DNA from: Chersky-267 sp034666965
Lineage (GTDB): Bacteria; Chloroflexota; Limnocylindria; Limnocylindrales; CSP1-4
DNA length: 41,941 bases
NCBI GenBank assembly: GCA_034666965.1
Contig: JAXDKT010000006.1
Span: forward strand, 1-41,941
Direction: 5' to 3'
The notes beneath the pieces are model-generated. The model was not told the origin of the DNA. It searched no databases and was given only the letters and a program-made list of their open reading frames with translations. Numbering within the stretch: the first letter of the stretch is position 1; every line of letters starts with the position of its first letter. A program made the translations under genes and the position numbers. Positions 1 through 9,172 of the stretch are shown here, one piece after another.

Positions 1-270
1 GACCGCGGAGGCCCCCGATCCAGCGCCGCCCGGACCTTCCCGGCCCGCTCGCCCGCCACTTGGTCCGCCTAGCGAACCAAGGGACCGCGGAGGCCCCCGA
101 TCCGGCGCTCCCGGACCTCCCCGGCGCCCTCGCCCTCCGCCGCCCCGCCTGACCCGGCCCGCTCGCCCGCCGCCTGGTCCGCCTAGCGAACCAAGGGACC
201 GCGGAGGCCCCCGATCCGGCGCCGGCCGAACCTCCCCGGCGCCCCGCCCCGCCTGACCCCGCCCCGCCAG
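1..270. repeat. GC-rich degenerate tandem repeat
   Basis: The 19-mer gaccgcggaggcccccgat occurs at 1, 83 and 197. The 83-196 unit is 114 nt, and the first (1-82) is a shortened copy. The first two units end in a near-palindrome at 60-80 and 174-194, with arms TTGGT/ACCAA and CGC/GCG around a CTA loop and one C-A mismatch. The third unit decays into GC-rich sequence without the palindrome. No convincing gene lies in 1-394. The array may continue to the left of the window. It could be an intergenic repeat family or a set of weak hairpin terminators; the function is unknown. Confidence 0.7.
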
Positions 271-381
271 GGCCGCTCGACTCCGCGACCCCGGAGCCCA
301 TCGAGCGCCAATCCCAACGGGAACGGTGCGTCGACGCCCACGAGACCTTCGGAAGCGGGTCGGACGCCCGGCGCTGCGGTG

Positions 382-394
382 TACCATCGCGCCC
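382..394 (+). promoter_or_regulatory. Putative leaderless promoter (-10 TACCAT)
   Basis: TACCAT at 382-387 is followed by exactly 7 nt and then the ATG at 395. There is no Shine-Dalgarno before that ATG and no clear -35 box. The same arrangement occurs at 16565-16578. The spacing would place transcription start at or next to the A of the start codon. Confidence 0.45.
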
Positions 395-997
395 ATGCTC
401 GATCACGAAGAGAAGTTTCTGTTCAAGGAGGAGATCCTCCACCTGGCCAGCTCGGTGGGGGAATCCGGCATCCTCGACAACGTCGAGGACCTGCTGACCG
501 ACGTCATCACCAGCCCCCGCTTCGACTCGGAGGTGTTCACCCTCGAGCGCAGCCTCCAGGTGATGCTCGGCGCGCGAGCCGGGACGACCCTGGTCGGGCT
601 GCTGACCGTGGCACCGGAGGTCTTCGAGGAGGTCGCCGACGTCAACATCCCGTCGGAGGTCCACGAGCGCCTCGTCGCCTGGCGGGCCCGCTTCGGTCTG
701 GCCATCGACAACGCCCTCAACTTCCTCAACAACCCTGACGGGATCCAGGGTCACAACTTCGCGACCCAGGTCGCCCATGTCGAGGACCGCCGCGTCCTGC
801 AGGGTCGGCTGACCCTCGTCCGCTACAACAACGAGCCGCAGTTCTTCGTTGCCGACGCGAGCGTCTACCTCGGACTGGTGGCCGATGTCATGGAGCGCCT
901 GGCGCCCTACCTCGAGCCGGACGCGATCGACGCGGACACGCTCCAGCGCCTGCGCGACGCCGTCCAGCTCGTCGAGCGCCGCACGACCCGCCCCTGA
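395..997 (+). CDS. Conserved hypothetical protein, 200 aa
   Basis: I do not recognise a named family. The 200-aa product is soluble, acidic and probably mainly helical, with no signal peptide or membrane segment. It begins LDHEEKFLFKEEILHLA and ends in an Arg/Thr-rich tail. The ATG at 395 is preferred over an in-frame upstream GTG at 326, because the extra 23 residues are Arg-rich, resemble translated intergenic DNA, and would include the probable -10 box. It ends 8 nt before the P-loop/DRTGG gene, so the two are probably co-transcribed and may work together. The function is unknown. Confidence 0.8.
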   Translation: MLDHEEKFLFKEEILHLASSVGESGILDNVEDLLTDVITSPRFDSEVFTLERSLQVMLGARAGTTLVGLLTVAPEVFEEVADVNIPSEVHERLVAWRARFGLAIDNALNFLNNPDGIQGHNFATQVAHVEDRRVLQGRLTLVRYNNEPQFFVADASVYLGLVADVMERLAPYLEPDAIDADTLQRLRDAVQLVERRTTRP

Positions 998-1005
998 CCG
1001 GCGCG

Positions 1006-2088
1006 ATGCGCCAGGTCTACCTCGCGGCGACCGGCCAGAACCGCGGCAAGACCACCGCCAGCCTCGGCCTGTTCGACCTGTTCGTGGGCCGGGGCCTCGA
1101 TGCGGGGTTCATGAAGCCGGTCGGCCAGCGGACCGTCATCGAGGATGGGGTCTCGGCCGACGAGGACGCGGTCCTGATGCGCGAGGTCTTCGGCCTGACC
1201 GACCGGATGCCGGTGATGAGCCCGGTCCACATCCCGCGGGGCTTCACCAAGGCCTACATCAATGGCGAGGTGGTCGAGGATCTCAGCGCCCGGGTGAAGA
1301 CCGCCCATGCCGAGCTGGCCCGACACCATGACGTCGCCCTGATCGAGGGCACGGGCCACGCCGGAGTGGGCGCGGTCATCGGCCTGTCGAATGCGGTCGT
1401 GGCGGCGATGCTCGGCGCGCCGGCGATCATCGTCAGCGAGGGCGGCGTCGGCCGGCCGATCGACGAGATCATCCTGAACGCGTCGCACTTCGCCTCGCAC
1501 GGCGTCGAGGTGGCGGGAGCGATCGTCAACAAGGTCTATCTCGACGAGCAGCCCGGCCTGGTCGGGATCCTCGAGCGCGGGCTGGGCCTGCACGGCATTC
1601 CGCTGCTGGGTGTCCTGCCCTACCGGCCGATCCTCTCGAACCCGACCCTGGCGATGGTGCTCGAAGGCGTCCGCGGCGAGACGCTCCACCCGGGGCCGGA
1701 CCTGGACCGGGTCATCGACGGCGTCGCCATCGGGGCGATGGAGCCGGTCCACATGCTCGAGCGGATCGGCCCGGGGACGCTGGTCATCGTTCCGGGCGAC
1801 CGCGACGATGCGATCCTGCGCTTGACCTCGGCTCATACCGAGGTCGGCGGAGCGGCGGTCGGCCTGGTCCTGACCGGTGGCTACCGCCCGAGCCAGACCG
1901 TGATCGACGAGATCCGCTGGGCCGACCTGTTCGCGACGCTGGTCTCCGAGGACACCTACTTGGTCGCCTCCGAGGTCCACGACCTGCTGGTCAAGACCCA
2001 CGCCGCGGACGCCGACAAGATCGCCCTGATCAAGGCACTCGTTGCCGAACACCTCGACGTCGACCAGATCCTGGCTGTCGCCCGCTGA
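1006..2088 (+). CDS. P-loop ATPase with DRTGG domain (Pta N-terminal-like)
   Basis: The 360-aa protein starts with a BioD/CobQ-like P-loop NTPase domain (about residues 1-195), with the nucleotide-binding motif GQNRGKTT at 10-17 and a GTGHAGVGAV segment near 115. A DRTGG-type domain follows (about 210-325), showing PGDRDD at 263-268 and LTGG near 288. This layout matches the N-terminal regulatory half of long phosphotransacetylases, but the catalytic PTA_PTB domain is absent. Stand-alone proteins of this type are usually annotated only as AAA-family ATPase or DRTGG protein. A sensory or ATP-binding role linked to acetyl-phosphate or cofactor metabolism is inference. It lies 8 nt after the unknown gene at 395-997 and converges with the GH4 gene. 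There is no clear terminator in the 35-nt gap. Confidence 0.8.
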   Translation: MRQVYLAATGQNRGKTTASLGLFDLFVGRGLDAGFMKPVGQRTVIEDGVSADEDAVLMREVFGLTDRMPVMSPVHIPRGFTKAYINGEVVEDLSARVKTAHAELARHHDVALIEGTGHAGVGAVIGLSNAVVAAMLGAPAIIVSEGGVGRPIDEIILNASHFASHGVEVAGAIVNKVYLDEQPGLVGILERGLGLHGIPLLGVLPYRPILSNPTLAMVLEGVRGETLHPGPDLDRVIDGVAIGAMEPVHMLERIGPGTLVIVPGDRDDAILRLTSAHTEVGGAAVGLVLTGGYRPSQTVIDEIRWADLFATLVSEDTYLVASEVHDLLVKTHAADADKIALIKALVAEHLDVDQILAVAR

Positions 2089-2123
2089 GCACCTTGTCCG
2101 GCCCGCGCGACGGCGACAGCCGA

Positions 2124-3398
2124 TCAGGCGGAGGTCGCGAACCGGGGCAGAAAGGCGGCGTTCGTCTCGAGGATCGCGGCAAGCAGGCCGTCCGCGGCGC
2201 GCAGGTCGGGCACGAGCGGATTGGCCAGCAGGGCCAGGAGGGCCGCCCGCCGGTCGCCGGTCGTCGCGGCGATGACCGCCAGCTCCTCGTAGGCCTTCGC
2301 CGCCTGGACCAGCCCGCGCATCTCGGGCGCCAGCGGCGCCTGCGCGATCGGGTGGGCGCCGTCCCGATCGATCCGAGCCGGAACCTCGACCACGGCGTGG
2401 TCGGGCAGGTCGGGGAGCGCGCCGTCGTTGCGCACATCGACGACCTGGATGTCGCCGGTCCCGGCGTGGAGCGAGGCGATCAGCTGGGCGGCCGCCTCGC
2501 TGTAGAACGCCCCGCCGCGCTGCTCGAGCAACGCCGGTTTCCGGTCGAGGTTCGGGTCGCGGTACATCTCGAGCAGCTCGCGCTCGATGGCCATCACGTC
2601 CTCCGCCCGGGTCCCCCCAGCCAGCTGCTTGTCGAGGACCTCGCGCGTGGCGTAGTAGTAGTGGAGGTAGTACGACGGGATGGCACCCAGGGCGCGCAGG
2701 AGCTCTTCGGTCGTATCGACGTCGGCGGCGATCTCCTTGGCATCCTCCGCGAGCATCGTCGGCAGTCGATCGACGCCGTCGACCCGGATCGCCCGGATCC
2801 AGCTCAGATGGTTGAGCCCGACGTGCTCGAGCTCGATCCGATCGGGCGTCACGCCGAAGCGGGCGGCCATCCGGCGCTGGACCCCGATCGCCACATTGCA
2901 CAGACCGATCGCCCGATGACCGGCGTCGAGGAGGGCCTGGGTGACGATCCCGACCGGGTTGGTGAAGTCCACGATCCAGGCGTCTGGCGCACCGCGTCGC
3001 CCCACTTCGGCGGCCAGATCGAGCACGACCGGGACCGTCCGCAGCGCCTTGGCGAAGCCGCCCGGACCGGTGGTCTCCTGGCCGATGCAGCCGAACCGGT
3101 GGGGCAGGGTCTCGTCCGAATAGCGCGCCTGCTGGCCACCGACTCGCAGCTGGACGAGCACGAACGACGCGCCGTCGATGGCCTGGTCCTGATTGGTCGT
3201 GCTGACCAGGCGCCCCGGCCAGGCCTGGCGGCGGAGGATCCGCTCGGCCAGCCCGCCGACGACCTCGAGGCGCTCCGCGTCGACATCGTGCAGAACGAGC
3301 TCGTCGATCGGGAGTGTCGCCGTCCGGTCGACCACGCCCTGGACGAGCTCGGGAGTGTAGGTGCTGCCGCCGCCGATGACGGCGATCTTGAGGCCCAT
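2124..3398 (-). CDS. Glycoside hydrolase family 4, probable 6-phospho-beta-glucosidase
   Basis: The 424-aa protein has an N-terminal Rossmann fold with the NAD-binding motif VIGGGSTYTPEL (7-18). The GH4 metal and catalytic signatures are TNP (146-148), CNVA (167-170) and the NHLSW histidine (H197). GH4 enzymes hydrolyse glycosides by an NAD+/Mn2+-dependent redox-elimination mechanism. The CN-V form of the cysteine motif resembles 6-phospho-beta-glucosidases rather than alpha-galactosidases or alpha-glucuronidases, but substrate assignment from this motif is tentative. The start is supported by GAGGAGGG a few nt upstream of the ATG. It is transcribed divergently from gntR, and the shared 168-bp region suggests common control with the ABC transporter and kinase. 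No PTS gene is present, so a phosphorylated substrate would have to come from the nearby kinase or from elsewhere. Confidence 0.88.
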   Translation of the reverse strand: MGLKIAVIGGGSTYTPELVQGVVDRTATLPIDELVLHDVDAERLEVVGGLAERILRRQAWPGRLVSTTNQDQAIDGASFVLVQLRVGGQQARYSDETLPHRFGCIGQETTGPGGFAKALRTVPVVLDLAAEVGRRGAPDAWIVDFTNPVGIVTQALLDAGHRAIGLCNVAIGVQRRMAARFGVTPDRIELEHVGLNHLSWIRAIRVDGVDRLPTMLAEDAKEIAADVDTTEELLRALGAIPSYYLHYYYATREVLDKQLAGGTRAEDVMAIERELLEMYRDPNLDRKPALLEQRGGAFYSEAAAQLIASLHAGTGDIQVVDVRNDGALPDLPDHAVVEVPARIDRDGAHPIAQAPLAPEMRGLVQAAKAYEELAVIAATTGDRRAALLALLANPLVPDLRAADGLLAAILETNAAFLPRFATSA

Positions 3399-3489
3399 CG
3401 TCCCTCCTCGTGACTGGCACCGGCGGTCTGGCGGTAACCGGGTCCGCGGTGGCGGCGACCCGGGCCGGGGGGATCGGTGCGATTGGGTC

Positions 3490-3566
3490 TTGACAACCGG
3501 GGCCTCGGCTGTTCAAGGTTAGTTATAACGTTATCAGCAATCGACCGCCGAACGATAGGGTGCAGA
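3490..3566. promoter_or_regulatory. Divergent control region with candidate GntR operator
   Basis: An AT-rich island at 3519-3540 in otherwise GC-rich DNA contains TATAAC (3524-3529) and the perfect 10-bp palindrome ATAACGTTAT (3525-3534), a plausible operator for the adjacent GntR regulator. TTGACA lies at 3490-3495, but 28 bp from TATAAC, so these two do not form a standard promoter. AGGG at 3557-3560 is a Shine-Dalgarno 6 nt before the TTG at 3567. Confidence 0.45.
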
Positions 3567-4334
3567 TTGGCGACATTCCAGCTCGCTGGCGGGCCCGTGC
3601 CGCTCCATCATCAGGTCTACCTCGACCTGCGTGCATCGCTCGATGGCGGCGAGTGGCGCTCCGGCGACCGGTTGCCGACCGAGCGCGACTTGGCGGCCCG
3701 TTATGGCTGCAGCCTGATCACCGTCCGGCGGGCGCTGAGCGAGCTGGCCCGCGAGGCACGAATCGAGCGGACCCGTGGGCGGGGCACCTTTGTCAGCCGG
3801 CCGTCCATCCGGCTCGACCTGGGCGGCACCCTCAGCTTCGCCGAGGAGATGACCGACCAGGGCCTCACCCCGGGCACCCGACTCGTCTCGTCGCGGGACG
3901 GCTCGGCCGGCTCGACCGTCGCCGCGGCGCTGGGCATCGAGCCCGGAGCGCCGACCCTCTACGTCGAGCGCCTGCGGCTGGCCGATGAGGAGCCGCTCCT
4001 GCTCGAACAGGTCCACCTGCCGGCCGACCGCTTTCCCGGGCTCCTGAGCGCGGATCTGGAGCGGAACTCGCTGTACGACCTGCTGACCCGCCGCTACGGC
4101 ACGCAGGTCGCGCGCGCCCGCGAGAGCTTCCTGCCGGTCAACCTGCCAGCTCGCGAGGCGCGCCTGCTCGGCCAGGAGCCCCACCGCCTGGCGCTCCTCG
4201 TCGAGGGCGTTGCCTACACCGGCAGCGGCCTGCCGGTCGAGTACGCCCGCACCTATGTCCGGGGCGACCGGATGCGCTACCACGTCGACCGCGAGATCGT
4301 CCGGGCGAGCTGGCTCGCCGAGGCGCCTCGATGA
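3567..4334 (+). CDS. GntR family transcriptional regulator (HutC/UTRA type)
   Basis: The 255-aa protein has an N-terminal GntR winged helix (about residues 10-75), with the typical GDRLPTERDLAARYG and VRRALSELAREARIERTRG segments. A UTRA-type effector domain follows (about 90-240). UTRA domains bind sugars or amino sugars and release the repressor from DNA. The TTG start at 3567 gives the family-like N-terminus ATFQLAGGPVPLHHQVY and has AGGG 6 nt upstream. A GTG at 3597 is an alternative, and longer forms from 3477 would include the operator region. It sits between the divergent GH4 gene and the sugar ABC operon and probably represses both. The effector is probably the imported sugar or its phosphate (inference). 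Confidence 0.9.
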   Translation: MATFQLAGGPVPLHHQVYLDLRASLDGGEWRSGDRLPTERDLAARYGCSLITVRRALSELAREARIERTRGRGTFVSRPSIRLDLGGTLSFAEEMTDQGLTPGTRLVSSRDGSAGSTVAAALGIEPGAPTLYVERLRLADEEPLLLEQVHLPADRFPGLLSADLERNSLYDLLTRRYGTQVARARESFLPVNLPAREARLLGQEPHRLALLVEGVAYTGSGLPVEYARTYVRGDRMRYHVDREIVRASWLAEAPR

Positions 4335-4356
4335 TCGAACGAGGCTGATCTCATCT

Positions 4357-4384
4357 CGAAACGATCGATTCGGTCGGGTAGGAC
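4357..4384 (+). promoter_or_regulatory. Candidate operator/promoter for the sugar ABC operon
   Basis: An imperfect 16-bp palindrome, CGAA-a-CGATCG-a-TTCG (4357-4372), lies just before a -10-like TAGGAC (4379-4384). A recognisable -35 box is lacking. The palindrome is where a repressor could block transcription of the solute-binding protein gene. It does not match the ATAACGTTAT palindrome upstream of gntR, so regulation of both sites by one protein is unproven. Confidence 0.3.
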
Positions 4385-4417
4385 ACCGACCCAGGCGGCA
4401 AGGAGGAGGAGCAGTCG

Positions 4418-5896
4418 ATGAACTCGAAGCCCCGGTTTCTGGTCGGGCTGGCGGCCCTGGCGATCATCATCGGCGCCTGCGGCCCGAGCGCGACGGCGTC
4501 GACCGCACCGACGGCCAGCTCGCCAGCCGCCTCGGCGCCATCCGGCAGCGGTCCCGCCACCGTCCCACCTGGCGGCCCGGTCTCGATCAAGTGGTTCTGC
4601 TGCCTGGGTGGCGGAGACGACGAGAGCCAGCAGAAGACGTTCGCGGCGCTCATCAAGAAGTTCAACGACTCGCACCCGAACATCAAGGTCACCTTCGACC
4701 ACACCGCCTACGAAGGTGCCCGCCAGGCGTTCTCGGTCAAGCTCGCCTCGGGCAACCCGCCCGACATCGTCGGGCCGCTGGGCGTCGGTGGCGCGTCGGC
4801 GTTCGACGGACAGTGGCTCGACCTGCAGCCCTACGTCGACCGGGACCAGATCGACCTCAGTCAGTACGACCAGGCGATGGTCGATCTGTATCGGGCCGGC
4901 GGCGCGGGCCTGCTGGGTCTGCCCTTCGCGATCTACCCCTCCGAGCTGTACTTTCAGCCCGACATGTTCGACGAGGCAGGGCTCGAGTACCCGCCGGCCA
5001 ACTACGGCGAGCAGTACAAGATGCCGGACGGCTCGATGGTCGACTGGAACTACGACACGATCCGGCAGGTCGCTCTGAAGCTGACCCTCGACAACACCGG
5101 CAAGAACGCCACCGAGGCAGGGTTCAACCCGGCCAAGATCGTCCAGTACGGGTTCGAGCCGCAGCGCGACGACCTGCGCCAGATGGGCGGGGCCTATTTC
5201 GCGCCCGGACGGCTGGTGGCCGACGACGGCAAGACGGCCCAGATCCCGGACGCCTGGACGGCCGGCTGGAAGTGGGTCTATGACGGAATGTGGACGGACC
5301 ACTTCATCATGACCGACCAGGTCTTCCGGACCCCGGCCTTCAATGGCGGCGGATACTCGTTCAACTCGGGCAAGGTCGCCATGCAGGAGAACTTCCTGTG
5401 GGATGTCTGCTGCGTGACCGAGGCCGGTGGCAACTGGGATCTGGCAGCCCTGCCGGCCTACAACGGCAAGGTCAGCGCGGCCATCAATGCCGACACCTTC
5501 CGGATCACCAAGAAGAGTGCCCATCCGGCCGAGGCCTTCGAGTTCCTCAAGTACCTCGTCCTCGGCGAGGGCAAGACCGAGATGCTCAACGCGATCTCCG
5601 GTTTCCCCGCGCTCAAGGCCGACCAGGCCGCGTTCTTCAGCCAGCTCGAACAGCAGAAGGACGACAAGGGCAAGCTCATCTATCCAGCGCAGATCAACTG
5701 GGACGTCGTGACTCAGGCCATCCCGTTCTCCGACGTCAATCCGAACTTCGAGTCGCCGATGCCCAACTACAACAAGGCCCTCGACGTGCTGGTGAAGTAC
5801 TTGACCAGGTTCACCGGGACGAAGGGCCTCGACGTCGACGCCGAGCTGGTCAAGATGAAGACCGAGTTGCAGGCGGCCTTCGACACGGCCCAGTAG
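4418..5896 (+). CDS. Sugar ABC transporter solute-binding lipoprotein
   Basis: The 492-aa protein starts with a lipoprotein signal (LVGLAALAIIIGAC, lipidated Cys at 21). A Ser/Ala/Pro linker to about residue 50 leads into a type 1 extracellular solute-binding fold (VSIKWF, FAALIKKFNDSHPNIKVTF, then GNPPDIVGPLG). It would tether outside the membrane and deliver a sugar to the two permeases downstream. The start is set by the strong Shine-Dalgarno aggaggagga at 4401-4410. Unusual are two vicinal Cys-Cys pairs in the mature protein (WFCCLGG and WDVCCVTE), which could form disulfides or contact ligand. It is first in the operon SBP-permease-permease-kinase. The ligand cannot be read from sequence; the GH4 and kinase partners suggest a beta-glycoside or amino sugar. 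Confidence 0.93.
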   Translation: MNSKPRFLVGLAALAIIIGACGPSATASTAPTASSPAASAPSGSGPATVPPGGPVSIKWFCCLGGGDDESQQKTFAALIKKFNDSHPNIKVTFDHTAYEGARQAFSVKLASGNPPDIVGPLGVGGASAFDGQWLDLQPYVDRDQIDLSQYDQAMVDLYRAGGAGLLGLPFAIYPSELYFQPDMFDEAGLEYPPANYGEQYKMPDGSMVDWNYDTIRQVALKLTLDNTGKNATEAGFNPAKIVQYGFEPQRDDLRQMGGAYFAPGRLVADDGKTAQIPDAWTAGWKWVYDGMWTDHFIMTDQVFRTPAFNGGGYSFNSGKVAMQENFLWDVCCVTEAGGNWDLAALPAYNGKVSAAINADTFRITKKSAHPAEAFEFLKYLVLGEGKTEMLNAISGFPALKADQAAFFSQLEQQKDDKGKLIYPAQINWDVVTQAIPFSDVNPNFESPMPNYNKALDVLVKYLTRFTGTKGLDVDAELVKMKTELQAAFDTAQ

Positions 5897-5954
5897 AGAT
5901 CGCTGTGGTGACCCTGCCCGGTGGGTGGGGTCACCACCTCACGAGGGACGGCCG

Positions 5955-6890
5955 ATGACCTCGATCGCGCTCCCGCGTCCCAGGCGGTTGTCTCCGCTCG
6001 CTCGCCGTGAGGCCCGCTGGGGCGTCATCTTCATCGCCCCCTGGATCGTTGGTTTCCTGGCCTTCACCTTGATCCCGATGGTGGCCACGCTGGTGTTCAC
6101 CTTCACCAACATCAATCTCGAGCAGCGTCAGCCGTTGACGTTCGTGGGCCTCGACAACTACCGCAACCTGCTCAACGACGGTCAGGCCTGGGAATCGCTC
6201 GGGATCACCCTGAAGTTCGCCCTGATCGCCCTGCCCCTGGGCGTCCTCGCGCCGTTCGGGGTCGCGCTCCTGCTGAGCAGCCGCCATCTCAAGGCGGCGG
6301 GTGTCTTCCGGGTGCTGTTCTTCCTGCCCTACGTCGTCCCGTTCGTCGCCGGTGTGCTGATCTGGCAGACGATGATGAACCCGACCGACGGCTGGATCGA
6401 CATCTTCCTGCGGGCCGTGGGTGTGCCCGATCCACCCGATTGGCTGCGCGACACGGGCTGGATCTATCCCGGTCTCGCGCTGATGGGGATCTGGGGCATC
6501 GGGGGCGGGACGATCGTGTACCTCGCCGGGTTGCGCGGCATCCCGAGCGAGCTGTACGACGCGGCCCGGATCGATGGGGCCGGCGCCTGGGCGCAGCTCC
6601 GAAATGTCACGATCCCGCTGCTGACCCCGGTGATCTTCTACACGCTGATCCTGGGGATCGTCGAGGTGCTCCAATACTTCCTCGTGCCGCTCGTCCTGAA
6701 CCAGGGCACCGGTGAGCCCAATGGATCGACGAACTTCCTCAACCTGTACATCTACAAGAGCTTCTTCAGCTATCACGACCTGGCCTACGGCTCGACGATC
6801 GCCTGGTTCCTGTTCGCCATCACCCTGCTGATCACCCTGGTCCTGTTCGGAACGGCGCGCCGCTGGGTGTACTACGCCAGTGATCGCTGA
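5955..6890 (+). CDS. Sugar ABC transporter permease (MalF/UgpA type)
   Basis: The 311-aa integral membrane protein has about six transmembrane segments and the BPD_transp_1 EAA-loop signature ELYDAARIDGAGAWAQLRNVTIPLL, through which it would contact the ABC ATPase. The ATG at 5955 is chosen because GAGGGA lies 6 nt upstream and the next residues form the usual cytoplasmic N-terminus before TM1 (WGVIFIAPWIVGFLAF). An in-frame upstream start at 5925 would add ten non-conserved residues. It follows the binding-protein gene by 58 nt and precedes the second permease by 3 nt. It forms the heterodimeric channel with that protein. Confidence 0.92.
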   Translation: MTSIALPRPRRLSPLARREARWGVIFIAPWIVGFLAFTLIPMVATLVFTFTNINLEQRQPLTFVGLDNYRNLLNDGQAWESLGITLKFALIALPLGVLAPFGVALLLSSRHLKAAGVFRVLFFLPYVVPFVAGVLIWQTMMNPTDGWIDIFLRAVGVPDPPDWLRDTGWIYPGLALMGIWGIGGGTIVYLAGLRGIPSELYDAARIDGAGAWAQLRNVTIPLLTPVIFYTLILGIVEVLQYFLVPLVLNQGTGEPNGSTNFLNLYIYKSFFSYHDLAYGSTIAWFLFAITLLITLVLFGTARRWVYYASDR

Positions 6891-6893
6891 CCG

Positions 6894-8024
<1,131 letters not shown>

Positions 8025-8069
8025 CGCCTGCCAAGGCGATCGTCCGGCGATCGAGGTGACCGGCCCCGC

Positions 8070-9116
8070 GTGAAAGCCGCCGAGCGTCGCGCCCATCCCG
8101 CAGAGCCGGCGATCCTGGCCGTCGACGGTGGCAACTCGAAGGCGGATGTGGCGCTCGTGGCCGCCGATGGGGAGCTGCTCGCGGCCGTGCGCGGCCCGAC
8201 CGTTTCGCACCAGGCGGTCGGGCTCGACGCGGGCCTGGCCAATCTCGAGACCAGCGTCGCCACGGCGCTCCGGATGGCCGGCCTGAGCGCCGACCAGCGG
8301 CCGGTAGCGGGGCTGGGGATCTACGCTCTGGCCGGAGCCGACCTGCCCAGCGACATCCGCCTGCTCGATCGCGGGCTGCGCCGGCGCCGGCTCACCGATA
8401 CGCTGGTCGTGCTCAACGACACCCAGGCGGCGTTGCGGGCCGGAAGCGATCGGGCCTGGGGCGTGGTCGTGGTCTGTGGGGCCGGGGTCAACGGCCTCGG
8501 CGTGGGGCCCACCGGCAAGGTCGTCCGGTTCGCCGGCGTGGGCGAGCTCTCGGGCGACCGGGGCGGGGGCAGCGGCGTCGGCCGGGCGGCGCTGGCCGCA
8601 TCGATCCGTGGGCGCGACGGCCGCGGCCCCCGGACGAGCCTCGAGCGCCTGGTCCCGGCCTACTTCGGCGCCAGGCGGCCGGATGACCTGACGGCCGAGC
8701 TGTACTCCGGCCGGCTGGACTCCGACCGGTTGCGCGAGCTCCCACCGCTCGTGTTCGGCGCGGCCGCGGATGGCGATACCGTCGCACGAACGATCGTCGA
8801 CGACCTCGGCGACGAGGTGGTGGCCTGGGCGCTGGCCATGATCAGGCGGCTGCATCTGACCCGGATCGACGTGCCCGTGGTGCTGTCGGGAGGAATCGTG
8901 CGCACGACCTACGAACCGTTCGTCGTCCGCATCCGGTCTCGCATCCAGGCGGTCGCTCCGGCGGCCCGTGTCAGCGTCCTCGAAGCGCCGCCGGTGCTCG
9001 GCGCCGCGCTCATCGGGCTCGATCGGCTCGACCTGCCGCCGGCACAACGGACGGCTGCCGAGAAGCGCCTGCGGTCGGGCCTGACGTTCGAACGGGTGGC
9101 GCTGACCAGCACGTAG
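8070..9116 (+). CDS. BadF/BadG-family sugar kinase (N-acetylglucosamine kinase-like)
   Basis: The 348-aa protein has the ASKHA ATPase fold. The phosphate-1 loop is ILAVDGGNSKADVAL (residues 11-25), a central catalytic-type segment is VVVLNDTQAAL, a glycine-rich loop GVVVVCGAGVNGLG, and the adenosine motif VVLSGGIV lies near 270-277. The family includes N-acetylglucosamine kinases and BadF-type ATPases; the sugar-transport context favours a hexose or amino-sugar kinase. It starts with GTG at 8070, 45 nt after the permease, and ends the operon. Together with the divergent GH4 enzyme it suggests intracellular phosphorylation of an imported sugar before or after glycoside cleavage. The exact substrate is unknown. 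Confidence 0.85.
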   Translation: MKAAERRAHPAEPAILAVDGGNSKADVALVAADGELLAAVRGPTVSHQAVGLDAGLANLETSVATALRMAGLSADQRPVAGLGIYALAGADLPSDIRLLDRGLRRRRLTDTLVVLNDTQAALRAGSDRAWGVVVVCGAGVNGLGVGPTGKVVRFAGVGELSGDRGGGSGVGRAALAASIRGRDGRGPRTSLERLVPAYFGARRPDDLTAELYSGRLDSDRLRELPPLVFGAAADGDTVARTIVDDLGDEVVAWALAMIRRLHLTRIDVPVVLSGGIVRTTYEPFVVRIRSRIQAVAPAARVSVLEAPPVLGAALIGLDRLDLPPAQRTAAEKRLRSGLTFERVALTST

Positions 9117-9153
9117 CCGCGGCCCACGTCGCAGCTCTGGCCCACGCTCGAGC

Positions 9154-9171
9154 CCCGGCTGCCGAGCCGGG
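9154..9171. terminator. Convergent hairpin between the kinase gene and panC
   Basis: Arms CCCGGCT (9154-9160) and AGCCGGG (9165-9171) form a perfect 7-bp stem with a 4-nt loop in the 56-nt gap between convergent genes. There is no U-tract on either strand, so bidirectional termination is inferred from position only. Confidence 0.45.
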
Positions 9172-9172
9172 C

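Noticed and set aside
1..270. CRISPR array
   Set aside because: Repeats are few, of unequal spacing, GC-rich and degenerate, with no spacer-like unique sequences and no cas genes.
907..3516. Very long minus-strand open frame (over 800 codons) across the DRTGG and GH4 region
   Set aside because: It is a different frame from the GH4 gene, with Arg/Pro/Gly-rich composition and no domain. High GC and few stop codons produce such frames antisense to real genes.
3490..3529. TTGACA at 3490 with TATAAC at 3524 as a standard promoter
   Set aside because: The 28-bp spacing is too long for a sigma-70 promoter.
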